This document shows, piece after piece, positions 35,607 to 46,329 of a stretch of 64,000 nt of DNA. The notes beneath the pieces are model-generated. The model saw only the letters and a list, made by a program, of their open reading frames with translations. It was not told the DNA's origin and did no database searches. Origin of the DNA: Pseudomonadota bacterium (GTDB taxonomy: Bacteria > Pseudomonadota > Alphaproteobacteria > Rhizobiales > Pleomorphomonadaceae); contig JAEZHI010000034.1 in the NCBI GenBank assembly GCA_023436885.1, positions 124,001-188,000 of the forward strand. The letters run 5' to 3'. A program made the position numbers and the translations under genes. Each line of letters opens with the position of its first letter. The stretch's first letter is position 1.

Positions 35607-36617
35607 ATGACCGATAGCCCGCTGCTTCCAAAGCCCGCACTTGCTGCGGCCCTGCACGCCATCGAAATCACCAAGACGGGGGTCGCGGCTCTCGAAGAGG
35701 CGGCGTTGCATGGCCCGCTCGGTGAAGCCATCGACAAAGCTATAGGCATTGTCGCCGAAGGCAAGGGCCGGCTTATCGTCACAGGCATCGGCAAGAGCGG
35801 TCACATCGCCCGCAAGCTGGCCGCGACATTCTCCTCCACGGGCACGGCGGCCTATTACGTTCATCCCACCGAGGCCGGCCATGGCGACCTTGGCATGGTG
35901 GACAGCGCCGATGTCATTCTGGCGCTGTCTTGGTCGGGTGAAACCACAGAGCTCGCCGTGGTCCTGGCTTTTGCCAAACGGTTTGATGTCCCCGTCATCG
36001 CGCTCACCGCTGGCGCCGAGTCGACGTTGGCCGCTGCGGCTGACGTCGCGCTCATCCTGCCGAAGGTCCGCGAGGCATGCCCGCACAATCTCGCACCGAC
36101 GACTTCGACGGTCCTTCAACTCGCCATCGGCGACGCGATCGCCATGGGCGTCATGGTGAGACGAGGTTTCTCCGAGACCGATTTTCATATTTTCCATCCT
36201 GGCGGCAAACTCGGCTCGCAACTGCGGCGCGTTTCCGAGATCATGCACAAGGAAAGCCTGCCGCTCATCGCCCACGACAGCCGCATGACCGACGCCATCC
36301 TGGCGATCAGCTCAGGCGGCTTCGGCGTTGTCGGGGTGATTGATGAAACAGGCTGCCTTAGCGGTGTCGTTACCGATGGCGATCTCCGGCGCTTCGTCCA
36401 CTCCGATCTAGGGTCCCAGCTTAGCCCGGCCAAACTGGAGACACCGGTAGCCAGTGTGATGACACGCAATCCGATAACGGTAGGACCTCAGATTTTCGCC
36501 GCCGAAGCGCTCGATCTCCTGCAGAATCGCAAGATTTCCGTGTTGTTTGTCGTCGAGGACAAGAAGCCGATCGGCATCCTGCACACCCTCGATCTTCTGC
36601 GCATCGGCGTCGCCTGA
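35607..36617 (+). CDS. kdsD: Arabinose-5-phosphate isomerase (KdsD/KpsF family)
   Basis: The 336-residue protein has an SIS sugar-isomerase domain (about 35-175; RLIVTGIGKSGHIARKLAATFSSTGT, LALSWSGETTEL) and two CBS domains (about 210-330; MHKESLPLI, VMTRNPITVGPQ). It converts ribulose-5-phosphate to arabinose-5-phosphate, the first step to Kdo for lipopolysaccharide. The usual neighbours (kdsA, kdsC, lpt genes) are not here. It is divergent from ntrY. Confidence 0.92.
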   Translation: MTDSPLLPKPALAAALHAIEITKTGVAALEEAALHGPLGEAIDKAIGIVAEGKGRLIVTGIGKSGHIARKLAATFSSTGTAAYYVHPTEAGHGDLGMVDSADVILALSWSGETTELAVVLAFAKRFDVPVIALTAGAESTLAAAADVALILPKVREACPHNLAPTTSTVLQLAIGDAIAMGVMVRRGFSETDFHIFHPGGKLGSQLRRVSEIMHKESLPLIAHDSRMTDAILAISSGGFGVVGVIDETGCLSGVVTDGDLRRFVHSDLGSQLSPAKLETPVASVMTRNPITVGPQIFAAEALDLLQNRKISVLFVVEDKKPIGILHTLDLLRIGVA

Positions 36618-36651
36618 GGGCAGGCTCACAACAGTCCTATCCCGAACCCGA

Positions 36652-38016
36652 TCACTCCCTGATCGGCTCGGGATGGCTGACGATCCGCTGGATCTCTGGA
36701 AAGGCCGTCCTTGCCGCACGCTCGACCGCGTCGGCGCGGCTATGAACCTCCACGGCTGCCAGCTTGGCCGGAAAGCGGCAGTGAAAAGCAACGAAGACAC
36801 CGCCCACGATTTCACGTGCGCGGACATTGTGAACGTCCGAGACACCGTTCTTTTCCGCCGCCTCCCTGAGAACCGCGGCGTAAGCAGCTACCTTCTCATC
36901 CGAAAGCTTCGCTCCCTGAATAAGGTCGGGATAAAGAGGCTCGAGATGGGTCTCGACCTCGATCTCACCGCCGATCTCCGCGCGAATGGCGGCTTCGAGA
37001 CGGGTCGCAACTTCGTGCGCCTCTCCAAGCAGCATGGCACCATCGACCTCGCAATCCAGCGATACCGAAAGACGGTCGCCGAGATGTTGAATGGTGATGT
37101 GGTGGACGGGGATTCTTTCGCGAGATGCCGCGAGGAAGACTCGCTCTCTCAGGCTCTCATCGTCGATCGGCACCGGAAGCAAGCTGACGGTCGCCTCAGC
37201 GTCGGCGATCTCCTCAGAGATCGCCTTCACCATGGCGCGCTTCACAGCGGCCGTCTCACCCAAACTGAAGGTCCTGGGTACGCCTGCCGATATATCGATG
37301 AAATGCAGTGGTCCGACCGTACGGACGCGCAACTGCTCGATGGAAACGACGCCCGGCAAATCCTGCAGAATTCTTCTGAGAGTCCTGGCGATCGTTGGAG
37401 AAACCCTGTCGGTCAGCTCGTCGACGGTCCGCCGAATCATCCTGAGGCCGAGCCAGCCGATGAACACGGCGATCGCTGCCGCCGTCACCGGGTCGGCCCA
37501 GTCGGCTCCATAGAGTGTGGCAACAAAGCCGACGATGACGATTGCCGATGAAGCGACATCGGACAGGAAGTGCATGGCATCGGCCGCGAGCGCTCGGCTG
37601 CCGGTCTCGACGGCCGCTTTGTGTAGCGCATGGGCGCGCCAAAGATTGATGACGATCTCCACGCCCAACACGACAAAGGCAACGACATTGACGGAGGGGG
37701 GCTCTGCCGCACCCGCAAAGCGGTTCCAAGCCTCAACGGCAACACCGCCTGCCAGCACCAAAAGCAGCGTACCCTCTCCGAGCGCAGCAAGGTCCTCGTA
37801 TTTGCCATGCCCGTATGGATGATCGTCGTCAGCTGGACGATCGGCAAAACGAACGGCAAGAAACGTGACCAGCGTCGCTATGGCGTCGGTCCCGGAATGA
37901 AGCGCATCTGTGATGAGCGCCAGCGAGCCGATCGCCAGACCAATGATCAGCTTGGCAGCCGTCAGACCTATACTGGCAATCAGCGATACCAGTGCCACCC
38001 GTTCTTTCCTGGTCAT
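36652..38016 (-). CDS. Cation diffusion facilitator (CDF) efflux transporter
   Basis: The 454-residue transporter has six membrane helices (about 5-205) with the CDF metal site motifs in helix II (ALITDALHSGTDAIATL, HPYGHGKYEDLAALGEG) and helix V (AADAMHFLSDVASSAIVIVGF). A long cytoplasmic region holds two ferredoxin-like modules; this is longer than the usual single C-terminal domain. Likely substrates are Zn, Fe, Mn or Co. I chose ATG 38016 because GAGGG lies about six bases upstream; ATG 38055 is also in frame but its motif is too close. It follows pbpC. Confidence 0.88.
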   Translation of the reverse strand: MTRKERVALVSLIASIGLTAAKLIIGLAIGSLALITDALHSGTDAIATLVTFLAVRFADRPADDDHPYGHGKYEDLAALGEGTLLLVLAGGVAVEAWNRFAGAAEPPSVNVVAFVVLGVEIVINLWRAHALHKAAVETGSRALAADAMHFLSDVASSAIVIVGFVATLYGADWADPVTAAAIAVFIGWLGLRMIRRTVDELTDRVSPTIARTLRRILQDLPGVVSIEQLRVRTVGPLHFIDISAGVPRTFSLGETAAVKRAMVKAISEEIADAEATVSLLPVPIDDESLRERVFLAASRERIPVHHITIQHLGDRLSVSLDCEVDGAMLLGEAHEVATRLEAAIRAEIGGEIEVETHLEPLYPDLIQGAKLSDEKVAAYAAVLREAAEKNGVSDVHNVRAREIVGGVFVAFHCRFPAKLAAVEVHSRADAVERAARTAFPEIQRIVSHPEPIRE

Positions 38017-38103
38017 CGCCGCCCTCGCCTTCCGGAGATCAACGGACAGGGGCATGCCCTCCCGACGCGTAGAACGCAAGCTCTCACATCGGCAAACCGC
38101 CGG

Positions 38104-40179
38104 TCATTCCACGAAAACGGTCACGCGATCGGCTCTGCCCTCACCATCTATGACCGACAGCGTCACGAAACCTGCGCCCTTGGGAAAGTAGCTGAACTGC
38201 CGAGCCCAAGGCTCCTGTGCCACCGGCGCACCATCGGCAAGCCAGGTGAACGGCCCCTTGCCGTTACGGACTTTCAGGGCCAGCGGTTGTGGAGACCCGG
38301 CGCGGAAACCAAGATCGACATGGGCGCCAGTCGGTGGATAGGCGATTTCGGGGCCTGCATCCCGCGCCGCTACAGCCGCTCGCGCGCCACGTAACCTCTG
38401 GAGAGGGGGCGGCAGGTCGGCGTTGGACACTTTCAGGAGGCCTGGTGGTTCCGGTGGCAAACGCGTCGTGCCGCCTGCGCGCACGAAAGTGTCGGCCAGA
38501 ATGGGTACCGCAACGTCCACGCCCATTAGCCCAGGCAGGGGGGCGCCATCTGGCCGACCGACCCAAACGCCGACGACATAGCGGCCGTCGTAGCCCATCG
38601 CCCAAGCATCGCGGTAGCCATAGGAGGTACCGGTCTTGATCGCGACTCGTACGTCACCCTTGGCCGCTCCAAGCGGCCCGGCCAGAATATCGGTGACATA
38701 GGCCGCAGCCCGCTCATCGATGAGCGGCTTCGGTGGTTCGGCGGGCCCTACTGCATCCACGCGCTCTCGAAGGGTGATCGGCCGGCCACCGCGAGCAAGG
38801 GCCGTGTAAAGCGTCGTGAGGTCGTTGAGCGTCAACCCAACACCACCGAGACCAACGGCGAGATTGGCCGGCGCCATATCCGGCAGTTTCGCCTCGACAC
38901 CGGCACGGCGAAAGCGCGAGACAAGACGCGCCGGCCCCACGAGCTCAAGGGTCTGGATAGCCGGCACATTGAGGCTTTCTGAAAGCGCCTGCCTCACGGT
39001 CACGGTGCCGCGGAATGTCTTGTCGAAGTTGTTGGGCGTATAACCGGCAAAAGCGGTCGGCCGGTCTTCAACCAGTGTTTCGGGATGAGCAATCCCAGCC
39101 TCGAACGCGAGCCCATAGATGAAGGGCTTGAGTGTCGAGCCCGGCGAGCGAACCGCTCTCGTCATGTCGATGGAGCCGGCACGTCTCTCATCGAGCAGGC
39201 CTGCCGATCCGACCGAGGCCAGGACATCGCCGCTTACCTCCTCCGCCACCATGATGGCCACCGACACATTCGGCCCGATGGCACTTGCCCGTTCGGCAGC
39301 GAGTCCCTCGAGCGACGACTGAAGCCTGCTGTCTATGGTGAGCCTGATCTCCCCCTCCTTCGGGGTAACGGCTATCGCTCGGTCAGCCGCGTGCGCCGCG
39401 ATCAACGGAAAATCCCGGCGCTTGGTTGGCACCGGTTCCGCAATAGCCGCCTCGGCATCCGCCGCGGACAAGAGTCCCCCCTCCTCGCCTCGTTTCAAGA
39501 TTCGATCGCGTGCCGCCTTGGCAGCGACCGGATCGCGGTCCGGACGGCGCGCCTCCGGCGCCTGCGGCAGAGCGACAAGAAAGGCAGCTTCGGCCGGTGT
39601 CAGGCGCAGAGGCTCCTTGCCGAACCAGGCTAGCGAAGCCGAACGGACTCCTTCGATGTTGCCCCCGAAGGGCGCCAAGCTGAGATAGGCGGTGAGAATG
39701 TCGTCCTTGCTGGCGAAACACTCGAGGGCCAGAGCCTTGACGATCTGACCGAACTTGCCGCTCGGCGACCGGGTGTGAAGCCGTTCGGAAAGACGAACCA
39801 CCTGCATAGTCAGGGTGGACCCACCGGAGACGATGCGCCCATGCGACAGAAGTTGCCAACCTGCCCGAAGGAGCGCCTTCGGATCGACTCCGGCATGTTC
39901 GCGGAAATTTCGATCCTCGGTCGCAAGTAGCAGTTTCAGATATGCGGGATCGACGCGAGCCGGATCGACCGGCAACCGCCACAGCCCATCGCTGACCGTG
40001 TAGGCTCGGAGAATCTGTCCGTCGCGAGCAACGACAAGCTGCGAAGTTGGAGCAAACAGATCAACCGGCGGTGTGGCTTCGATCAGCCGCTTAAAGCCGA
40101 TGAACGCCGATCCGCCGCCGATCACCAGCGACACCAACGCACCGGCCATAATCATGACTGCTAGACGCCGACCGGCCAC
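38104..40179 (-). CDS. pbpC: Penicillin-binding protein 1C
   Basis: The 691-residue membrane-anchored enzyme has an N-terminal helix, then a GT51 glycosyltransferase domain (about 55-230) with ATEDRNFREHAGVDPKALLRA and GGSTLTMQVVRL. The transpeptidase domain (about 275-570) has the active-site Ser in RSPGSTLKPFIYGLAFE, SLNVPA and the KTGTS box. A C-terminal BiPBP_C domain follows. PBP1C polymerises glycan strands and may act in envelope repair. The alpha2-macroglobulin-like partner yfhM, often next to pbpC, is not in this window. It is divergent from the FIST chemoreceptor gene. Confidence 0.95.
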   Translation of the reverse strand: MAGRRLAVMIMAGALVSLVIGGGSAFIGFKRLIEATPPVDLFAPTSQLVVARDGQILRAYTVSDGLWRLPVDPARVDPAYLKLLLATEDRNFREHAGVDPKALLRAGWQLLSHGRIVSGGSTLTMQVVRLSERLHTRSPSGKFGQIVKALALECFASKDDILTAYLSLAPFGGNIEGVRSASLAWFGKEPLRLTPAEAAFLVALPQAPEARRPDRDPVAAKAARDRILKRGEEGGLLSAADAEAAIAEPVPTKRRDFPLIAAHAADRAIAVTPKEGEIRLTIDSRLQSSLEGLAAERASAIGPNVSVAIMVAEEVSGDVLASVGSAGLLDERRAGSIDMTRAVRSPGSTLKPFIYGLAFEAGIAHPETLVEDRPTAFAGYTPNNFDKTFRGTVTVRQALSESLNVPAIQTLELVGPARLVSRFRRAGVEAKLPDMAPANLAVGLGGVGLTLNDLTTLYTALARGGRPITLRERVDAVGPAEPPKPLIDERAAAYVTDILAGPLGAAKGDVRVAIKTGTSYGYRDAWAMGYDGRYVVGVWVGRPDGAPLPGLMGVDVAVPILADTFVRAGGTTRLPPEPPGLLKVSNADLPPPLQRLRGARAAVAARDAGPEIAYPPTGAHVDLGFRAGSPQPLALKVRNGKGPFTWLADGAPVAQEPWARQFSYFPKGAGFVTLSVIDGEGRADRVTVFVE

Positions 40180-40417
40180 ACCTGCCCCCTAAAAACGGAT
40201 CAGCATGCTATCGCATAAAATTCGCGACGGCGAAAAGCTCGTTAAGGCAGTGTAACCTCAGTCCGTAGATCTAACAATACTTTCCAGAAGAAAGAAAAAT
40301 TCGAAGTCAAAAAATAATCCATGTGAATAACCGCCGCAACAAATAGCACAACGTTAACTAACGATGACTAATAACAACTTAGTTAGGAACGGGCGGGTTT
40401 GTGTTCTGGAGGATAAA

Positions 40418-42475
40418 ATGGGACTATTCGGCAAGATCATGTCGAGGCAGTCAAACGGTGCGCAGCCAGAAACCGCAGCCGCCATCGAGATTGTTCATGA
40501 GGGGGCAGCAAACGAGCCGTCAACAACGAGCGAGCCCCTGCGAGTTCTGCGAACCGATGCAAGCCTGTCTGGAATAGGCGCGGGAGATTTCCTGTTCGAC
40601 GGAAAGCCGGCAAGCCTCGTGCTCGCTTTCATCTCGCCGAAAGTGGATTTCGCCAGCGTAACCCGCAAGATCAAATCGCTAGCCCCATCGAGTCAGTTCA
40701 TCGCGACAACAACCGCTGGCGAGCTCTACGCCCAAGGTGGGGAAAAGATCTATTGCGACACCGACGGCAACTGGCAGAACGTCGTTGTTCAGGCCTTCTC
40801 GCCCGCGCTGATCGAGAAAACCGAAGTATTCTCCGTACCGCTTTTGTCGCAAGATCTGCGAACCGGTCGTTCGACAATGCCGCGTGGCACCCGCATCGCC
40901 AAGATCGTGTCGGCGCTCGGCAATGTGAAACCGTCCATGCGTCTCGACGCCAAGACCACCTTCGCCTTGACGTTTGTCGATGGTCTTTCGATGTCCGAAA
41001 GCTATTTCATGGAAGCGGTGTATGAATCTGGCCGCTTTCCGTGCCTGTTCGTCGGTGGTTCAGCCGGCGATGCGCTGACCTTCACGGAAACCTTGTTGTT
41101 TGATGGCCGGCAGATCCTGAAGGATCATGCCATCGTCGCTTTCGTCCAGATGGCAACCGGTCAACGTTATGGCGTCATGAAGAGCCAGAACTTCCGCAAG
41201 ATCGGACCGAGCTTCGTAGTCGTCGACGCCGATACCGACCGTCGCACAGTGAGCGCTGTCATCGACGAGAAGACCGGCAAAGTCGTCTCCCTCGTCAAGG
41301 CACTATCAGCCGCTTTCAAGGTTGAGCCAGCCAAGCTGGAGACAGCACTGCAAGGAAAGGCTTTCGGCATCGAACTCGGCGGAGAGTTGTTTGTCCGCTC
41401 GGTGGCAAAAATAGATCTGGAAAACGAAGTCTTCTATTTCTATTGCGACATCGGCCCGGGCGACGAGTTGACCTTGCTCGAACAGACCGACTTCCTTGAG
41501 CAAACGCGCGCGGATATCGATCGCTATCTGCGAGGCAAGCCCAAGCCGGCCGGTGTTCTGATGAATGACTGCATCCTTCGTCGCCTGTCGAATGCCAAGT
41601 CACTATCGCGAACCGGAGGCGTGTGGCCGGCTCCCGTTGCCGGCTTCTCGACCTACGGCGAACTTTTTGGCATCAACGTCAACCAGACACTGTCAGCCAT
41701 TGTCTTCTTCTCGAATGTCGAGGACGGGTTTCAGGACGAATATCTCGATAATTTCGCGATCCACTACGCGAGATTCGTCAACTACTTCACGCGCAATCGG
41801 TTGAAGCGGGTTGAAATCCTCAACCGCCTGAGGACAGGTGTCATCGAGAAGATTTCCGATTACCTTGAGATGTCGTCGAAAATCGAGGGGACGCTGTCGG
41901 AGATCTCCAACATTGGCGACGTGATGTCCGGAATTCGGGCCGCCATGGTCGGTGCCCGCCAGGAAAAGAGCGACAAGCCGTCCAATACAGAAGCGCTTGC
42001 CATCCGGTTCGGCGGTCTGAACGATGCCCTCGTCGCATTGCGTCAGGTCGTGTCGGTCATCGATAACATAACCGGCCAGACCAATTTGCTGGCTCTCAAC
42101 GCGACCATCGAGGCCGCCCGCGCCGGCGAAGCCGGTCGGGGCTTCGGCGTGGTCGCTGGCGAAGTCAAGAAGCTCGCCAACGACACCAAGGCAACGCTCG
42201 GCCACACACAGACGGCAATCGCTAACATTGAGGAATCTCTCCGGGAACTCGGCCAGATCATCGAGGCCACAAAAACCGAGTTCTCCGAGGAAGGCGAACG
42301 TTACAAGCACGTCGTCGGCAATGTCGAGGAGATCTTTGCCCAGAGCGGGCACTTTGAGCGCTCGATCGCCGGCTTGTCTTCGATCGTTGCAAGCCATCGC
42401 AGCAGTATCGAGCAAGCCGTCAGCAGCATCGAGTTCCTGCATCAGCTCGACAAGAGCAACAAAGACGCGGCCTGA
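40418..42475 (+). CDS. FIST-domain methyl-accepting chemotaxis protein
   Basis: The 685-residue protein starts at ATG 40418, with GGAGG five bases upstream. Residues about 45-400 form FIST N and C domains (LVLAFISPKVDFASVTRKI, CLFVGGSAGDALTFTETLLFDG, ILRRLSNAKSL), ligand-binding modules proposed to sense amino acids or similar small molecules. Residues about 480-670 form the MCP signalling domain, with the tip NITGQTNLLALNATIEAARAGEAGRGFGVVAGEVKKLA. There is no transmembrane segment, so it should be a cytoplasmic receptor. No che genes are in the window. Confidence 0.9.
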   Translation: MGLFGKIMSRQSNGAQPETAAAIEIVHEGAANEPSTTSEPLRVLRTDASLSGIGAGDFLFDGKPASLVLAFISPKVDFASVTRKIKSLAPSSQFIATTTAGELYAQGGEKIYCDTDGNWQNVVVQAFSPALIEKTEVFSVPLLSQDLRTGRSTMPRGTRIAKIVSALGNVKPSMRLDAKTTFALTFVDGLSMSESYFMEAVYESGRFPCLFVGGSAGDALTFTETLLFDGRQILKDHAIVAFVQMATGQRYGVMKSQNFRKIGPSFVVVDADTDRRTVSAVIDEKTGKVVSLVKALSAAFKVEPAKLETALQGKAFGIELGGELFVRSVAKIDLENEVFYFYCDIGPGDELTLLEQTDFLEQTRADIDRYLRGKPKPAGVLMNDCILRRLSNAKSLSRTGGVWPAPVAGFSTYGELFGINVNQTLSAIVFFSNVEDGFQDEYLDNFAIHYARFVNYFTRNRLKRVEILNRLRTGVIEKISDYLEMSSKIEGTLSEISNIGDVMSGIRAAMVGARQEKSDKPSNTEALAIRFGGLNDALVALRQVVSVIDNITGQTNLLALNATIEAARAGEAGRGFGVVAGEVKKLANDTKATLGHTQTAIANIEESLRELGQIIEATKTEFSEEGERYKHVVGNVEEIFAQSGHFERSIAGLSSIVASHRSSIEQAVSSIEFLHQLDKSNKDAA

Positions 42476-42504
42476 CGCCGAGGACCTCTGCCAACACAAA
42501 CACA

Positions 42505-42537
42505 CCGCCGCGCGGAAAACTCCACGCGGCGGTTTTC
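42505..42537 (+). terminator. Rho-independent terminator after FIST-MCP gene
   Basis: CCGCCGCG (42505-42512) pairs with CGCGGCGG (42525-42532) across a 12-base loop and is followed directly by TTTTCTGT. It can also serve the convergent glyA transcript. Confidence 0.85.
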
Positions 42538-42558
42538 TGTCTCAGTTCAGCGAAGCGA

Positions 42559-43854
<1,296 letters not shown>

Positions 43855-44030
43855 TTGGGTTTCCATTCCGTCAAGGGACGTTTCTTGGGCCGGACTTACC
43901 GGGACGAAATGCCCCGGCGCCACGCGCGCCCGTGACGGGCGTCGCTTATCACGTGCGAGGGGGTGCCATCAACCTGAGGACCGCCCATCCGGCGGCCAGC
44001 AGACCTGCTTAAATCGAATATTCGACGAGA

Positions 44031-44489
44031 TCAGCCGATCGCGGCCTCCAGAGCGGCAATCTTGGCCTCATCCTTGGCGCGTCGCGCAAGGCAATAGAAT
44101 CGCCTGAGATCGGCGAGCGAAGCCGTCAGGAATTGGTGACCATCGGCCGCGATTTCCACCGTGTTCTGGACTTCGTACGGTACCCACCCTTCACCGGTGG
44201 AAATGCTCATGTCAGCCATGACATCTATGGCGAGCGGTGCTCCGTCGAGATGGAAATGCACGCTTGAACGAAACCTGTCGCTACCGCCTCCGCTTTTAAA
44301 CGTGATTCCGGCCGCAGCCGCCAGCGCTCGCGCACCCCTCGTATCGACAATGACGTCAAGATCACTGGCTCGGAACGCTCCGATACCGCAAAGCTCGAGA
44401 ACGGCCGTTCCGAATAAAATGGGAGAAACGCCTGCGCGTCTGGCGACCTCATCAAGATGGGCAAGGGTATCGGCCAGCTCGGGGCGCAT
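44031..44489 (-). CDS. Nucleotidyltransferase-fold protein, unknown function
   Basis: The 152-residue protein looks like a small nucleotidyltransferase domain. LFGTAVLELCGIGAFRASDLDVIVD gives the glycine loop and the DxD metal-binding pair of the polymerase-beta-like fold, and a later acidic residue lies in LAIDVMAD. The fold includes antitoxin/toxin MNT proteins and resistance enzymes; no partner HEPN gene is visible. Its ATG follows the TAG of the upstream DUF6898-like gene with no base between, so the two are translated from one mRNA. Confidence 0.6.
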   Translation of the reverse strand: MRPELADTLAHLDEVARRAGVSPILFGTAVLELCGIGAFRASDLDVIVDTRGARALAAAAGITFKSGGGSDRFRSSVHFHLDGAPLAIDVMADMSISTGEGWVPYEVQNTVEIAADGHQFLTASLADLRRFYCLARRAKDEAKIAALEAAIG

Positions 44490-44723
44490 CTAGACCGTGA
44501 AGCCTCCTCGACCAAGTACTGGCAGGGGTTCGGGCACAGTCTCTGCAAGACGTCGCTCAAGCTTCCCGAGCGCCAGACGTTCAAGGTCGCGACGAGCTGC
44601 GCTCGCCGGCCCAATCACCTGAACTTCAACGCCGGTGACCGAACAGATGGCGGAAACGCGGGCCGAATTGCCGAGGACGACAAATTCGAAGTAAACGGTC
44701 CGATCTCCCTGCTTCACCGCCAT
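44490..44723 (-). CDS. DUF6898-like small protein
   Basis: This 77-residue protein has the pattern VYFEFVVLGNSARVSAICSVTGVEVQVIGPASAARRDLERLALGKLERRL. From memory this matches DUF6898, a small family of Hyphomicrobiales with no assigned function. The N-terminal half should be beta-strands and the C-terminal half one amphipathic helix. It is followed directly by the nucleotidyltransferase-like gene (stop and start adjacent) and lies downstream of the ldtP terminator. Confidence 0.65.
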   Translation of the reverse strand: MAVKQGDRTVYFEFVVLGNSARVSAICSVTGVEVQVIGPASAARRDLERLALGKLERRLAETVPEPLPVLGRGGFTV

Positions 44724-44741
44724 GCAACACCGTCAATGAAA

Positions 44742-44768
44742 AGCCCGTCCGGCTAGTCCGAACGGGCT
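44742..44768 (-). terminator. Rho-independent terminator after ldtP
   Basis: AGCCCGT (44742-44748) pairs with ACGGGCT (44762-44768), and CGG/CCG pairs inside after one mismatch. On the minus strand TTTTCATT follows. It ends the transpeptidase transcript 29 bases past its stop. Confidence 0.75.
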
Positions 44769-44796
44769 CCAAACATAACACAAGGCTTCGACGAAT

Positions 44797-46080
44797 TCAG
44801 CCGGCCTGCGCCTGGTTCTGCGCCTCTGGCGACATCGGAATGCCGAGACCGTCGCGCTGATAAATGTCGTCGCGAAACTCGACGGTGTTGTTCGGCGTGG
44901 CCCATGCAGTAATGTACTGGAAGTAAAGCGGCACAGGATCGGCCACCGGAGCATCGACGCGATCACCGGAAGTGAGAGCTTCAGTGATACGATCCCTCGG
45001 CCAATCTGGCGTGTTCTTGAGGATCCAGTAGACGTACTCGCGAACATTCTGGACGCGAACACAACCCGACGAATGGAAGCGATCGTTACCGCCGAACAGA
45101 CCCTTGCTCGGCGTGTCGTGCATGTAAACGCCTTCAGGCGACGGGAAGTCGATCTTCACCGTGCCCATTGAATTGAGATCACCCGGTTCCTGCCGGAACA
45201 TGTAGCTCACGGCCTGCTCGGTTTTCCAGTCGATCGACTGCCAGGACACCTCAGTGCCGGAGCGCGGATCGTACACATGAATCTTCTGGCGATCGAGATA
45301 GGAGGGGTCCTTCTGCATCTGCGGGATCAGGTCCTTGAGAATAATGCTCTTCGGAACCGTCCAGTAGGGGAAGAACCTGATAATAGTGATCTTGGTATTG
45401 AGGAGCGGCGTCTGCCGGTCGATCTTACCCACGACGCCACGATGCCGCGAGTGAACCGTGTCGCCATCAACGGTCTCGATCTCAGCACCAGGAATGTTGA
45501 CCATCACGTAGCGATCGTTGCTGCCTCCAAGGGAGCTCGGCAAAGTCTGCAGGCGCACGAGATTAAGTTGAAGCTGCTGAAGCCGGGTTTCGACAGGAAC
45601 ATTGAGCTGACGCAACGTCGCATCGTCCACCACGCCATTGGCGATAATGCCATGACGTGTCTGGAAACGGCGAACGGCACCGTCGACGAAGCTGTCATAG
45701 GCACTGGAAACGCCAGCGCTCTGCTCGAGATCGCCGGTCACCATCAGACGCTGCCGCAAGGCGCCGACCGCCGGGCTTTCCATGCCGACACGAAGCGTGC
45801 CGCCGGCCGGAACCTGCGGCCAACCGCCCTGCGAGGCGATGGACGAATACTGGGAGATCGCCTGCTGCGTGAAAAAGCCCGACTGGCTGGAAATCGACGG
45901 CCGCGTCGGTTGAGACGACAGATCGGTGGGAGCCGAAACGTCGAACCCCTCGGTCCATTCCGTCTGGGCCATCAGCGTCTGGGCCTTCGAGGCAGAAGCC
46001 GCAATGGCCGCTGCTCCGGCGATTCCCGCCTTGAGCACCCCGCGGCGGCTTGCCGCCATCGACAAAAATGATCCCTTCAC
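44797..46080 (-). CDS. ldtP: L,D-transpeptidase (LdtP-like), Tat-exported
   Basis: The 427-residue protein forms 3-3 crosslinks in peptidoglycan or attaches proteins to it. A Tat-type signal with twin arginines (SRRGVLKAGIAGAAAIAASA, about residues 11-30) is followed by a peptidoglycan-binding domain (about 95-160, VGALRQRLMVTGDL). The YkuD catalytic domain (about 190-370) has the active site HSSGCVR (His336, Cys340) and MHDTP. It lies downstream of ldtR on the same strand; in Liberibacter and Sinorhizobium the MarR protein LdtR controls ldtP, so the same regulation is expected here. Confidence 0.88.
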   Translation of the reverse strand: MKGSFLSMAASRRGVLKAGIAGAAAIAASASKAQTLMAQTEWTEGFDVSAPTDLSSQPTRPSISSQSGFFTQQAISQYSSIASQGGWPQVPAGGTLRVGMESPAVGALRQRLMVTGDLEQSAGVSSAYDSFVDGAVRRFQTRHGIIANGVVDDATLRQLNVPVETRLQQLQLNLVRLQTLPSSLGGSNDRYVMVNIPGAEIETVDGDTVHSRHRGVVGKIDRQTPLLNTKITIIRFFPYWTVPKSIILKDLIPQMQKDPSYLDRQKIHVYDPRSGTEVSWQSIDWKTEQAVSYMFRQEPGDLNSMGTVKIDFPSPEGVYMHDTPSKGLFGGNDRFHSSGCVRVQNVREYVYWILKNTPDWPRDRITEALTSGDRVDAPVADPVPLYFQYITAWATPNNTVEFRDDIYQRDGLGIPMSPEAQNQAQAG

Positions 46081-46329
46081 GACCGCACTCCAGATCGAAC
46101 CGTTCAGACGCCGGAAAGTTGGACAAGAGCGACTGAAACCTAGGCCAATGGACTACGCCCAGGTTAACGAAACCCTTCCAACCAAACTTACAAAACGAAG
46201 CATTTGCCACGGACTCGCATGACTGCTTCAGTGATTTGCCGTTTATCGACAATTCATGGCGAAATCGAGGATTATAAAATACGCCTGCCACCGGTGCAGA
46301 CCAGACACGATCAAACAGCATGGCAACAA

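Noticed and set aside
43855..44030. Riboswitch upstream of glyA
   Set aside because: No match to glycine or tetrahydrofolate riboswitch cores was visible, and the region is short.
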